This document shows, in pieces, positions 8,581-16,235 of a stretch of 39,631 nucleotides of DNA. The notes under the pieces are model-generated. The model did not search any database, was not told where the DNA came from, and saw nothing but the letters and a program-made list of their open reading frames with translations. Origin of the DNA: Thermomicrobiales bacterium (GTDB lineage: Bacteria > Chloroflexota > Chloroflexia > Thermomicrobiales > CFX8); the NCBI GenBank assembly GCA_023954495.1, contig JAMLIA010000028.1:1-39631 (forward strand), in the 5' to 3' direction. Position numbers and translations under genes: made by a program. How positions within the stretch are numbered: position 1 is the first letter of the stretch; each line of letters begins with the position of its first letter.

Positions 8581-9243
8581 ATGACCGACACAACGAAGGC
8601 TGAGTTGTCAATCGCAGACATGCGTCGCGAATATCGCCAGCCGGGGTTTGACGAAGCCGACGTCGACGATGATCCGTTTCTGCAGTTTCAAGCCTGGTTC
8701 GAGGACGCCGTCCACGCCAACGTGATCGAATCTAATGCCATGATCCTCGCGACATCCACACCGAACGGCTCACCTTCCGTCCGCGTTGTCCTGCTGAAGG
8801 GCATGGACGAAGACGGCTTCGTCTTCTACACCAACTACGAAAGCCGCAAAGGTCACGAGCTCAACGCCAATCCCCGCGCCGCGCTTCTCTTCTATTGGCC
8901 GGAACTGACCCGCCAGGTCCGCATCGAAGGCCGCGTCGAGCGCGTCAGCCGCGAAGAATCCGCTGAGTACTTCCACTCACGCGCCCACCTCAGCCAGCTC
9001 GGCGCCTGGGCATCGCACCAGAGCACCGTCATCGACAGCCGGGAAGAGCTCGAAACACGCATGGCCGACCTCGTCGAGGAATACGACGGTAAAGAAGTGC
9101 CGTTGCCATCATTCTGGGGCGGCTACCGCCTGCACCCCGACCACTTCGAGTTCTGGCACGGCCGCCCCAACCGCCTCCACGACCGCATGCAATACACCCT
9201 TCAACCCGACGGCAGCTGGGACATCCACCGCCTGTCGCCGTAA
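8581..9243 (+). CDS. pdxH: Pyridoxamine 5'-phosphate oxidase
   Basis: An FMN-dependent cytoplasmic oxidase converting pyridoxine or pyridoxamine 5'-phosphate to pyridoxal 5'-phosphate, the last step of vitamin B6 salvage. At 220 residues it has the family length. FMN- and substrate-binding blocks are clear: RVVLLKGMDEDGFVFYTNY, SRKGHELNANPRAALLFYW, QVRIEGRVERVS, the SQLGAWASHQS segment, WGGYRLHP, and the C-terminal dimerisation segment FEFWHGRPNRLHDR ending HRLSP. The ATG at 8581 follows GGGGATGA. It may be co-transcribed with the ABC-F gene upstream. A family A repeat starts about 15 bases after its stop. Confidence 0.93.
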   Translation: MTDTTKAELSIADMRREYRQPGFDEADVDDDPFLQFQAWFEDAVHANVIESNAMILATSTPNGSPSVRVVLLKGMDEDGFVFYTNYESRKGHELNANPRAALLFYWPELTRQVRIEGRVERVSREESAEYFHSRAHLSQLGAWASHQSTVIDSREELETRMADLVEEYDGKEVPLPSFWGGYRLHPDHFEFWHGRPNRLHDRMQYTLQPDGSWDIHRLSP

Positions 9244-9256
9244 TCGCCCCCAACCT

Positions 9257-9300
9257 TCCGTACGGACAGGACCCGGCCCGTCCTCGCAGCGCGGCGACAC
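9257..9300. repeat. Dispersed palindromic repeat, family A, copy 3
   Basis: TTCCGTAC followed by the core at 9264-9283 (one arm reads CCCGTCC instead of CCTGTCC), then GCGGCGACACTCCCGCGC. It lies just after the pdxH stop. Confidence 0.55.
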
Positions 9301-9505
9301 TCCCGCGCAGATAATTGCGGTATCGGCGTATCGCCACCATTGTTGTCCGGCTTGGAGAATGAGCGCCTCACCGCGATGGTCAAGCCGGGTCACATCCCGC
9401 CGGATGTATCGGCGGCGGCTCGCTCACCTGTCAGGATCGGTGTAATCGACCATTGGCCGACTCATCAATGTCAAGTTGTCCGATCCGACAGCCACCCCCG
9501 AAACC

Positions 9506-9536
9506 TGTCATTTCGAACCGCAGTGAGAAATCTCCC
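9506..9536 (+). repeat. Dispersed repeat, family C, copy 1
   Basis: TGTCATTTCGAACCGCAGTG followed by AGAAATCTCCC. It matches the two copies at 31967-32117 with a few differences, and the similarity continues into CGACGCTCGACTTCAGAAGG. The rest of the 9244-9654 gap shows no convincing gene. Confidence 0.6.
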
Positions 9537-9654
9537 CCCGTTAACGACGCTCGACTTCAGAAGGTCACATTCCGAACCGTCTCCCACACACAGCAAAAAG
9601 GCGCGAGCGGCACCCCTGCCACTCACGCCCTGAACTACCTGTTACGTCTACCCC

Positions 9655-12195
9655 TTACACGGGCACCTTACCCGTATAAATCCGGTCGTGCGTCCGCTGC
9701 GCGACATCCGCAGGATCGAGCGTGGTGCGTGCGACGCCCGTCTCAATCGCGGCACGCGCCACCGCAGCAGCCACTGCCGGCGGTACCCGCAGGTCGAGCG
9801 CAGCCGGCATGACATAGTCCGGCTCCAGCTCATTTTCCTTGACCAGATCGGCAATCGCGTAGGCCGCCGCAACCTTCATCTCATCGTTAATGTCCAGCGC
9901 CTTCACATCCAGCGCCCCACGGAAGATGCCAGGAAATGCTAGCGAGTTGTTGACCTGATTTGGATAGTCTGAGCGGCCTGTCGCAACGACCAGCGCGCCA
10001 CTTTCGTGCGCCAGAGACGGTTCAATCTCCGGGTTCGGGTTGGCCAGCGCAAAGATGATCGGTTGTCTGTTCATCACACCGATATCGTCTGGGGTGAGCG
10101 CTCCGGCACCGGACACGCCGATGAACACGTCTGCGCCAGCCAGCGCGTCGTGGAGCGTTCCGCTGACATTCTCTCTGTTCGTCAGTTCCGCCATCTCGCG
10201 CTTCGGGCCGTTCATGCCGGTCTTGCGGTCTCGCGAAATGATGCCGAGACGATCGCACATGATGATGTCACCTACGCCTGATGACAGCAGGAGCTTCGAC
10301 ACCGCTATGCCCGCTGCTCCGGCACCATTTACCACGACCTGCACACCCTCGATCGGCGTCCCGCGTAACCGCAGTGCATTCAGCAACGCCGAGAGCACCA
10401 CTACAGCGGTTCCATGTTGATCGTCGTGAAAGACCGGCAGCTTCACGCGCTCCTTCAGCCGCCGTTCGATCTCAAAGCAGCGCGGCGCGGAGATGTCCTC
10501 CAGGTTGATGCCGCCGAACGACGGCGAGATACCAGCGATGATGTCCACAATCCGCTCCGGATCGCGCTCAGAGATGCAGATCGGGAAGGCCTCAACGCCC
10601 GCCAGCGTGTGGAACAGGACGGCCTTGCCCTCCATGACCGGCAGCGCAGCCTCAGCACCGATGTCACCCAACCCCAGCACAGCCGTGCCGTCGGTCACGA
10701 TCGCGACGATGTTGTCCTTCACCGTCAGCTCGAACACCGACATCGGGTCGCGGTAGATTTCCGCAGCCGGGGCCAATGCCGCCGGTGGGACATACAACAC
10801 ATTCAGAATGTGGTGGTCCTTGATCGGGATCTTCGAGCTGATTTCAAGCACGCCCCCAAATCGCCGCCGAAGGTCGAGCACTTCCTCGCGCAAGGTGCTC
10901 GGTTTGGTGCGCACAGCCGGGCGTGTCGCGCCGTTGGACGACGAGCGCGGCAGCATGACGCCCTCGTAGACGAATCGACGTGTGCGTTCAGCAACTGCCT
11001 CTGGATCTACATCGTAGAGCGCCTCGCCCGTCTCGATTGCCGCCTGCACTACTGCTGCCGCAACCGCCGGAGCTACGCGGTAATCGAAGATTCGCGGAAC
11101 AATGTTATCCGCGTTCAGCTCGTTTTCCGGCACAAGCGATGCGAGCGCGTCGGCGGCATACAGCAGCGTCCGCAGCCGGATATTGCGCGCCCCGCTGTCC
11201 AGCAATCCGCGGAACACACCCGGGAACACCAGCGAGACATCCATCATGTTCGGATGGTCCGAACGCCCGGTGGCTACGACCGCGGCTCCGGCTTCCTTCG
11301 CATCCGACGGGTCGATCTCCGGATGTGGAATCGACATCGCCAGCACAATCGGATCCTCGGCCATCGACGCGACCATCTCGCCAGTGAGGATGCCCTCCGA
11401 CGAGACTCCGATGAACACGTCTGCGCCGTGCAGCATGTCCGCCAGCGACCCACATCGCCGCTCGATGTTCGTCTCCTTGGCGAGATACTGCTTCGCCCAG
11501 TTCATGCGTTCCGGGCGTCCAGAATAAATCGCTCCGGCCCGGTCGCAAACGACGATGTCGCGCACTCCAGCCCGATGCAACAGGCGCGAAACCCCAACCC
11601 CGGCAACGCCAGCCCCGGCGATGACGACCCGGCAATCTTCCAGCCGGCGGTTCGTAACCTTCACCGCATTACGCAGCGCGCCCAGCACGAGCACAGCCGT
11701 GCCATGATGCTGGTTGGAGAACACCGGAATCGTCGACGCCTTCTCCAGATGGTCGGCAATCGTGAAACAACGCGGCGCACTGATGTCGTCAATACAGATC
11801 GCGCCAAATGTTGGCGCCAGTGCCGACGCCGCATTCACAATGTCAATCGGATCAGTTATGTTAAGAGCGATCGGAAAAGCGTCGATGCCGGCAAAAGTCT
11901 TGAACAGGACGCTTTTCGCTTCGAGGATTGGCAGGACTGCTTCTGGTGAGCCGCCCTCACGGCCGAACAGGTCGGAGCCGTCAGAAATAATCGCAACCGT
12001 ATTTCCACGACTGGTCAGGTCAAATGCGGACTCAGGATGCTCGACGATCTCGAGGCATGCTTCTGCGACGCCAGGTGTATAGACGAGGCCGAGGATCGAC
12101 CTGTCGCGAATCGGTACCTTACTGTTGATGCCGATCAGGCCCTGGTAGCGCCTGCGGTAGTCCAATCCCTCTTCTTCGTGATCGATGCGGTACAA
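9655..12195 (-). CDS. Tandem-fused malic enzyme with one degenerate half
   Basis: Two prokaryote-type malic enzymes in one 846-residue chain (about 1-410 and 435-846). Malic enzymes oxidatively decarboxylate malate to pyruvate with NAD(P) and a divalent metal. The C-terminal copy keeps Lys524 (MEGKAVLF), EDISAPRCFEIE near 566, FHDDQHGTA near 589 with both aspartates, and the Rossmann loop NGAGAAG near 623. The N-terminal copy keeps YTPGVA (Tyr39), EAKSVLF and GAGVAG, but its metal segment reads FSNQHHGTA, losing both aspartates, and NPNPEI becomes IPHPEI. Conversely the C-terminal copy has YVPPAALA in place of YTPGVA. An in-frame TAG two codons upstream makes the TTG at 12195 the first usable start. 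No phosphotransacetylase domain is present. The molybdoprotein gene lies 69 bases upstream on the same strand. Confidence 0.88.
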   Translation of the reverse strand: MYRIDHEEEGLDYRRRYQGLIGINSKVPIRDRSILGLVYTPGVAEACLEIVEHPESAFDLTSRGNTVAIISDGSDLFGREGGSPEAVLPILEAKSVLFKTFAGIDAFPIALNITDPIDIVNAASALAPTFGAICIDDISAPRCFTIADHLEKASTIPVFSNQHHGTAVLVLGALRNAVKVTNRRLEDCRVVIAGAGVAGVGVSRLLHRAGVRDIVVCDRAGAIYSGRPERMNWAKQYLAKETNIERRCGSLADMLHGADVFIGVSSEGILTGEMVASMAEDPIVLAMSIPHPEIDPSDAKEAGAAVVATGRSDHPNMMDVSLVFPGVFRGLLDSGARNIRLRTLLYAADALASLVPENELNADNIVPRIFDYRVAPAVAAAVVQAAIETGEALYDVDPEAVAERTRRFVYEGVMLPRSSSNGATRPAVRTKPSTLREEVLDLRRRFGGVLEISSKIPIKDHHILNVLYVPPAALAPAAEIYRDPMSVFELTVKDNIVAIVTDGTAVLGLGDIGAEAALPVMEGKAVLFHTLAGVEAFPICISERDPERIVDIIAGISPSFGGINLEDISAPRCFEIERRLKERVKLPVFHDDQHGTAVVVLSALLNALRLRGTPIEGVQVVVNGAGAAGIAVSKLLLSSGVGDIIMCDRLGIISRDRKTGMNGPKREMAELTNRENVSGTLHDALAGADVFIGVSGAGALTPDDIGVMNRQPIIFALANPNPEIEPSLAHESGALVVATGRSDYPNQVNNSLAFPGIFRGALDVKALDINDEMKVAAAYAIADLVKENELEPDYVMPAALDLRVPPAVAAAVARAAIETGVARTTLDPADVAQRTHDRIYTGKVPV

Positions 12196-12264
12196 CGTCT
12201 ATCCAAGCCGTTCCCAGTTCTGCACATTCATGTCAGCGCTCAATTCTACGCCACCCGTCCGCGA

Positions 12265-13812
12265 TCAGATCACTCCGATCTCGATTGAGTGATACCCGGT
12301 CGCGCCCGACGGAATCGGATCGCGCCGCGACGACGTCTGCACCTCGCCATTTCCGTCAGTCGCACGCGCCAGAACCCGGTACGCACCGGCAGTTTGGGCG
12401 TTCCACGTGGAACGCCAGATCACCCACGATAGCGCTGAAATCTGCTGGATCTCATCGACGGCCTGCCAACTGGTGCCGCCATCAAAGCTCAGCTCGACCG
12501 CCGTGATGCCCCGGTCTCCCGCGTAGGCGATGCCGCCCAGCTCGACTGCCCCACGCTCGACGACCGCCCGATTCGATGGCAGGTCAATGCGCGAGAACGT
12601 CTGGATGGTTCCGTCCTCAGTCCAGCCGCGTTGTTGCCAGTAGCCACGGAAATCGCCGGCTACCAGATCGATCCGCTCGATCCACTTCACGTTCTTAATG
12701 CCGTACTTCCCCGGCACGATCAATCGCGCTGGCGCACCATGCGTCGCGTTCAGTGGCTCGCCATTCAGCTGCACCGCCAGCAGGACATCCTCGCCCATCG
12801 CGCGCGTCACCGGGATCGACTCGGTGTAGCCATCCGCCGCGTAGAGCGCAAGATCGACCGCGTCCGGCTGCACGCCGGCCCGCGTCAGCAGGTCCACCAG
12901 CCGAACTCCACGCCAGACACCATTCGACACGAGGTCGCCGCCGATCTTGTTCGAAATACAGGTCAATGTCGTCGGTTGCTCGACACTGGCCATGCCGGCC
13001 AGGTCGACGTACGCCAGCGTCATCGGATTCGCTACCAGCCCGCTGATATGAAGCGCCCAGCGATCAACGTCCGGGTCCGGGTCAAGGACATTCTTCGACA
13101 CGACGTAAAACTGACTTTGCGGAGTGATCGCAGTTGGAATGCCCGCCTTCTTGCCACCAATCGCACCCTTCCGCACGTCGACAACCAGCTTGCCGAGGTA
13201 CCCAGCGCTGATCGCAACGAGCGCTGTCGCCCCGCCAACCAGCAGCCGTCGCCGACCCTGATCGAACGAGTCCACCCGGGTGGACTGTCGAGCGAAAGCA
13301 CTGATAAGCGCCGGATATATCAGGTATGCGGCCAGCGCAAAGACGAATGCGTCAATCGCCGAACTGACGCCAATGTCGATCAGGCTTCGGTTTGTGAGCG
13401 CCGTCTCGCTGTTTGCTTCAGCCAGCAGGACGAAGAACGCCAGCGGGAACCAGGCCCCGATCGCCATCGAAATGAGCCGGACGATCCGACGTCGGACCGT
13501 CATGACTTCCATCAGAGATGGCTGCAACAGCGCCATGCCGCCTCCGACAATCCCCATGCCAACGACCACCCCGACGACGAGCAACGGTTTGGCGAACGAT
13601 CGCAGCGATTCAAGCAGGAACGAGAACAGGCCCGTCGGCAGCGCCTTCAGCGCCGTCTGTGCAGCCAGCTGAATGAGCGGATCGCCGGCTGGTGCGCCCC
13701 GCCGAGCCAGCGACAACGCCAGCATCACCAGTGTCGCCAGGCATCCCGACAGAAATAGCGCCCGCGTCTCGGTTCGATTGGTGCGTGTGGAATCATCCAT
13801 CTTGACCGTCAT
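12265..13812 (-). CDS. Membrane-anchored molybdopterin oxidoreductase (sulfite-oxidase family)
   Basis: A 515-residue protein. The first 200 or so residues form several hydrophobic helices (about 17-36, 75-96, 110-132, 145-173, and 191-209 just after GRRRLLVGG). The remainder is a molybdopterin-binding domain with TLTCISNKIGGDLVSN, where Cys285 is the expected Mo ligand, followed by WRGVRLVDLL, APARLIVPGKYGIKNVKWI and a C-terminal dimerisation-type domain with AVELSFDGGTSW. It probably sits on the outer face of the membrane and oxidises or reduces a small inorganic or organic substrate; sulfite cannot be assumed. The twin-arginine-like string sits before the last helix rather than at the N-terminus. 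An iterated palindrome lies within the coding sequence at 13269-13286. Confidence 0.85.
   Translation of the reverse strand: MTVKMDDSTRTNRTETRALFLSGCLATLVMLALSLARRGAPAGDPLIQLAAQTALKALPTGLFSFLLESLRSFAKPLLVVGVVVGMGIVGGGMALLQPSLMEVMTVRRRIVRLISMAIGAWFPLAFFVLLAEANSETALTNRSLIDIGVSSAIDAFVFALAAYLIYPALISAFARQSTRVDSFDQGRRRLLVGGATALVAISAGYLGKLVVDVRKGAIGGKKAGIPTAITPQSQFYVVSKNVLDPDPDVDRWALHISGLVANPMTLAYVDLAGMASVEQPTTLTCISNKIGGDLVSNGVWRGVRLVDLLTRAGVQPDAVDLALYAADGYTESIPVTRAMGEDVLLAVQLNGEPLNATHGAPARLIVPGKYGIKNVKWIERIDLVAGDFRGYWQQRGWTEDGTIQTFSRIDLPSNRAVVERGAVELGGIAYAGDRGITAVELSFDGGTSWQAVDEIQQISALSWVIWRSTWNAQTAGAYRVLARATDGNGEVQTSSRRDPIPSGATGYHSIEIGVI
13269..13286. repeat. Iterated palindrome, 18-bp perfect copy
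   Basis: AGTCCACCCGGGTGGACT is perfectly self-complementary. Its 16-bp core recurs at 16259 and, with a central mismatch, at 3273. Confidence 0.6.
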
Positions 13813-13894
13813 TCGGTTATTTCGGCGCTGACCAGCGTGTCAGCCACTGCCGCGCGGCCCATCACCGCCTGCGACGTTGACAATCTGGGACACC

Positions 13895-13923
13895 TTGCGG
13901 TTGGCAGCCTGCCACCGTATGCT
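13895..13923 (+). promoter_or_regulatory. Promoter of the ThyX-like gene
   Basis: TTGCGG (13895-13900), 17 bases, then TATGCT (13918-13923). It lies upstream of the palindrome at 13923 and the ATG at 13969, which has an AGGGGG ribosome site. Confidence 0.4.
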
Positions 13924-13936
13924 GTGTACGTACACA
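13923..13936. promoter_or_regulatory. Palindromic operator candidate
   Basis: TGTGTACGTACACA is a perfect 14-base palindrome overlapping the -10 edge and the expected transcription start. A dimeric repressor bound here would block initiation. Confidence 0.4.
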
Positions 13937-13968
13937 TGTGAATCTTCGCAGTCGATCCAGGGGGAACC

Positions 13969-15651
13969 ATGTCCGCACTGCCGGAGACTGCCTCCGATAA
14001 CTTCTATCCGCTCGCATCAAAGCCGCCGACAATTCGCCTGCTCCATGAAGAATCAGCCGCGCACCCGTTCGCGCTGACGGTCGCTGCCGCCTGGTCGTGT
14101 TATGGCGCGCGTCCGGCGCGAGTCGAGAATGTCCTGAAGCTCATGGACTCGACGCTCGATGACGGCGACGAGTTGCGTCCGCATCGTCGTAGCCGCGCCC
14201 AACGCCTGTACCGCGACCTGTTCGACGCTGGTCATCACACGACGTTCCAGCACGCCAACTTCGTCTTCGTGCTGGACGGCGTGTCGCGGCTGGCGATCTG
14301 GTCGTTCTTCCATCACCATCCACATTACAACTCGGAGCAAGTGTCCCAACGCTATCGAGAAGTCTCGGGCAAGGTGATGGTGACGCCGGGACTGAACGAA
14401 CAGCAGGAACAGATCTACCGCGCTGCCCTGCAGCGTGCGGTCGACGGCTACCGTTCGCTTACCGAGATCCTCACACCGACGCTGGCCGAGCGCTACGGGA
14501 AGGTCTTCCCGTCCCGCGTTCGAGCAACCGGGCAGGAGGCCGAGCGCCGTGTCGCCGATGCCGTCCAGAAGCGCGCACAGGAAGTCGCGCGCTATGTCCT
14601 GCCGCTCGCGACGCCCGCGCACCTCTATCACACGATCAACGGCCTGACGTTGCTGCGCTATTACGTGCTGGCCAATCAGATGGACGTTCCGGCCGAGGTG
14701 CGCTACATCGTGAACACGATGGTCGCCGAAGTCCTGCGCATCGATCCGTACTTCCTCGGCGCGCCCGGCTACGAGCTGGACCTGCAGATCCTCGCCGCAC
14801 AGGACACGCTTGAGTATGAAGCGCTGTCCGAGATGCAGCAAACGATTACGTCAAGCCGAGATGATCGCTTCTTTCAGGAGTTCGATGCGGAGCTGGGCGG
14901 CGTGAACTCGCGCCTGGCGAGCTACGACCCAGCGGCTGAACAGACGCTGGCCGCTGCAGTTCGAACGGTCCTTGGCCGGACTGCCGAGGAGATGAGCGAC
15001 GAGGACGCGTTGCTGGCTGTGCTTGATCCAGCTCAGAACGCCTACCTCGGTCACTCGCTCTTCCTGGCGATGAACTCCAAGCTGATGCAGACGATGAACC
15101 ACGTGTCGTTCACCTTCCAGAAGCGCATCAGCGGTGCGGAAGATGCACAGAACCAGCGCCATCGCGGGACGCTGTCGTCCTCGCCGGTGCTGGCGGCACA
15201 CCTGCGCGAGCAACCGGATGTCATCGTTCCGCACGAACTGTTGGAGAACGAAGCGGCGCTGGCCGAGTACCACGCGACCGTCCAGGCGCTTTGGGATGCC
15301 AAGAACCAGCTGCTGGATGACGGTGTCGCTCCGGAGAACGTGCTCTATCTGCTGCCGAACAGCCACCGGTTGCGGTTCTACGAGACCGGCACGCTCATGA
15401 CCTACTACTGGAAATGGGTCAAGCGGCAGTGCTACAACGCGCAGCGCGAGATCTTCGAGACGGCAGTTCAGGAAACAGCGCAGGTCCGCGAAGTCTTCCC
15501 GACAATCGGCCAGTTCGTCAGCGGGCCGCCGTGCGTGCTGCGTTCGCGGGCCGGCACCAAGCCGTTCTGCCCCGAGGGTGAGCGCTACTGCGGCATCCCG
15601 GTCTGGCGCAACTTCGATCCGGATACGCTCGTCAAGCGCCGGATTCTGTAA
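13969..15651 (+). CDS. Double-domain ThyX-like protein (flavin-dependent thymidylate synthase relative)
   Basis: A 560-residue protein related to ThyX, which methylates dUMP using folate, FAD and NADPH; ordinary ThyX is about 220-250 residues. The first half resembles the ThyX core: HHTTFQHANFVFVLDGVSR followed by HHHPHYNSEQVSQRY (115-129), which aligns with the family block RHR-x-x-S-x-x-x-x-S-x-R-Y but with HHH in place of RHR. The second half has a matching layout (GHSLFLAMNSKLMQTMNHVSF) and an RHR at 397-399. It may therefore be a fused pseudo-dimer with divided functions. Near the C-terminus a Cys-containing segment (PPCVLRSRAGTKPFCPEGERYCG) has spacing that could hold a metal. Start: ATG with AGGGGG. 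No classical thyA is in view. The activity is inferred, not certain. Confidence 0.7.
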   Translation: MSALPETASDNFYPLASKPPTIRLLHEESAAHPFALTVAAAWSCYGARPARVENVLKLMDSTLDDGDELRPHRRSRAQRLYRDLFDAGHHTTFQHANFVFVLDGVSRLAIWSFFHHHPHYNSEQVSQRYREVSGKVMVTPGLNEQQEQIYRAALQRAVDGYRSLTEILTPTLAERYGKVFPSRVRATGQEAERRVADAVQKRAQEVARYVLPLATPAHLYHTINGLTLLRYYVLANQMDVPAEVRYIVNTMVAEVLRIDPYFLGAPGYELDLQILAAQDTLEYEALSEMQQTITSSRDDRFFQEFDAELGGVNSRLASYDPAAEQTLAAAVRTVLGRTAEEMSDEDALLAVLDPAQNAYLGHSLFLAMNSKLMQTMNHVSFTFQKRISGAEDAQNQRHRGTLSSSPVLAAHLREQPDVIVPHELLENEAALAEYHATVQALWDAKNQLLDDGVAPENVLYLLPNSHRLRFYETGTLMTYYWKWVKRQCYNAQREIFETAVQETAQVREVFPTIGQFVSGPPCVLRSRAGTKPFCPEGERYCGIPVWRNFDPDTLVKRRIL

Positions 15652-15681
15652 AGCGTATTCCGTATTCGCAGCACCAGGTTG

Positions 15682-15709
15682 CCGCCCGTCGGGTCAGTCC
15701 GGCGGGCGG
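15682..15709 (+). terminator. Strong hairpin after the ThyX-like gene
   Basis: CCGCCCGTCGGG and TCCGGCGGGCGG form a 12-base stem (two G-U pairs) with a TCAG loop, 31 bases after the stop. No T-run follows, and a TATACT -10-like hexamer comes next at 15715-15720, so it may insulate the two genes. Confidence 0.45.
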
Positions 15710-15765
15710 TCGCCTATACTGAACGTCTATCGACACAGGGTCTGAACCTTGGAAAGGCGTACTGG

Positions 15766-16209
15766 ATGGATTTTAAAGGTGATGTATCGATCGATGCCCC
15801 ACGTGAAAAGGTCTATGCGTTTCTGACGGATCCGAACCAGGTGACGCAATGTGCGCCGGGTCTGCAGAGCGTCGAGATCATCGACGAAAACAACTTCAAG
15901 TGCACCGTCAAGGCCGGCGTCGGCATGATCCGCGGGACATTCAACTTCGACATTGAGTTCCAGAAGCGCGAGGAGCCGTCGCACGCCACAATCGTTGCAT
16001 CAGGCAAGATGCCCGGTTCGGCAGTCTCGATGACCTCAACGATGGATCTGGCCGAGGAAGGTGCCGGTACCGTCATGCACTGGGCGTCGGACGTCAAAGT
16101 TAGCGGCACGATCGCCGGCGTCGGAGCGCGCCTGATGGGTGGCGTGGCCGACCGCATGACCAAGGACATCTTCGGCTGCATCAAGTCAAAGCTGGAAGCC
16201 GAATCCTGA
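15766..16209 (+). CDS. CoxG-like SRPBCC-fold protein
   Basis: A 147-residue cytoplasmic protein of the CO dehydrogenase subunit G (CoxG) family with the START/SRPBCC helix-grip fold, a hydrophobic pocket or a membrane-recruitment module. Family features are the opening MDFKGDVSIDAPREKVYAFL, CAPGLQSVE near residue 30, VKAGVGMIRGTFNFDIEF, and the ending GVADRMTKDIFGCIKSKL. The ATG at 15766 is preceded by GGAAAGG; a longer frame to 15679 would run back through the terminator hairpin. No molybdenum hydroxylase (coxMSL) genes are nearby, so a role in CO oxidation is not supported here; stand-alone members are common. Confidence 0.85.
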   Translation: MDFKGDVSIDAPREKVYAFLTDPNQVTQCAPGLQSVEIIDENNFKCTVKAGVGMIRGTFNFDIEFQKREEPSHATIVASGKMPGSAVSMTSTMDLAEEGAGTVMHWASDVKVSGTIAGVGARLMGGVADRMTKDIFGCIKSKLEAES

Positions 16210-16235
16210 TCCGCTGACTGAATGCAGCAGCCGTC

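Noticed and set aside
10414-11949. Long plus-strand open frame (511 codons) over the malic enzyme
   Set aside because: It lies antisense to a clear malic enzyme; its Arg/Asp/His-rich translation matches no fold and reflects GC-rich codon shadowing.
12631-13758. Plus-strand frame (375 codons) over the molybdoprotein
   Set aside because: Antisense shadow rich in Arg, Gln and His with no recognisable domain.
15679-15765. Longer start for the CoxG-like gene
   Set aside because: The extra 29 residues would be read through the terminator-like hairpin and a -10 hexamer; the internal ATG has a ribosome site and matches the family start.
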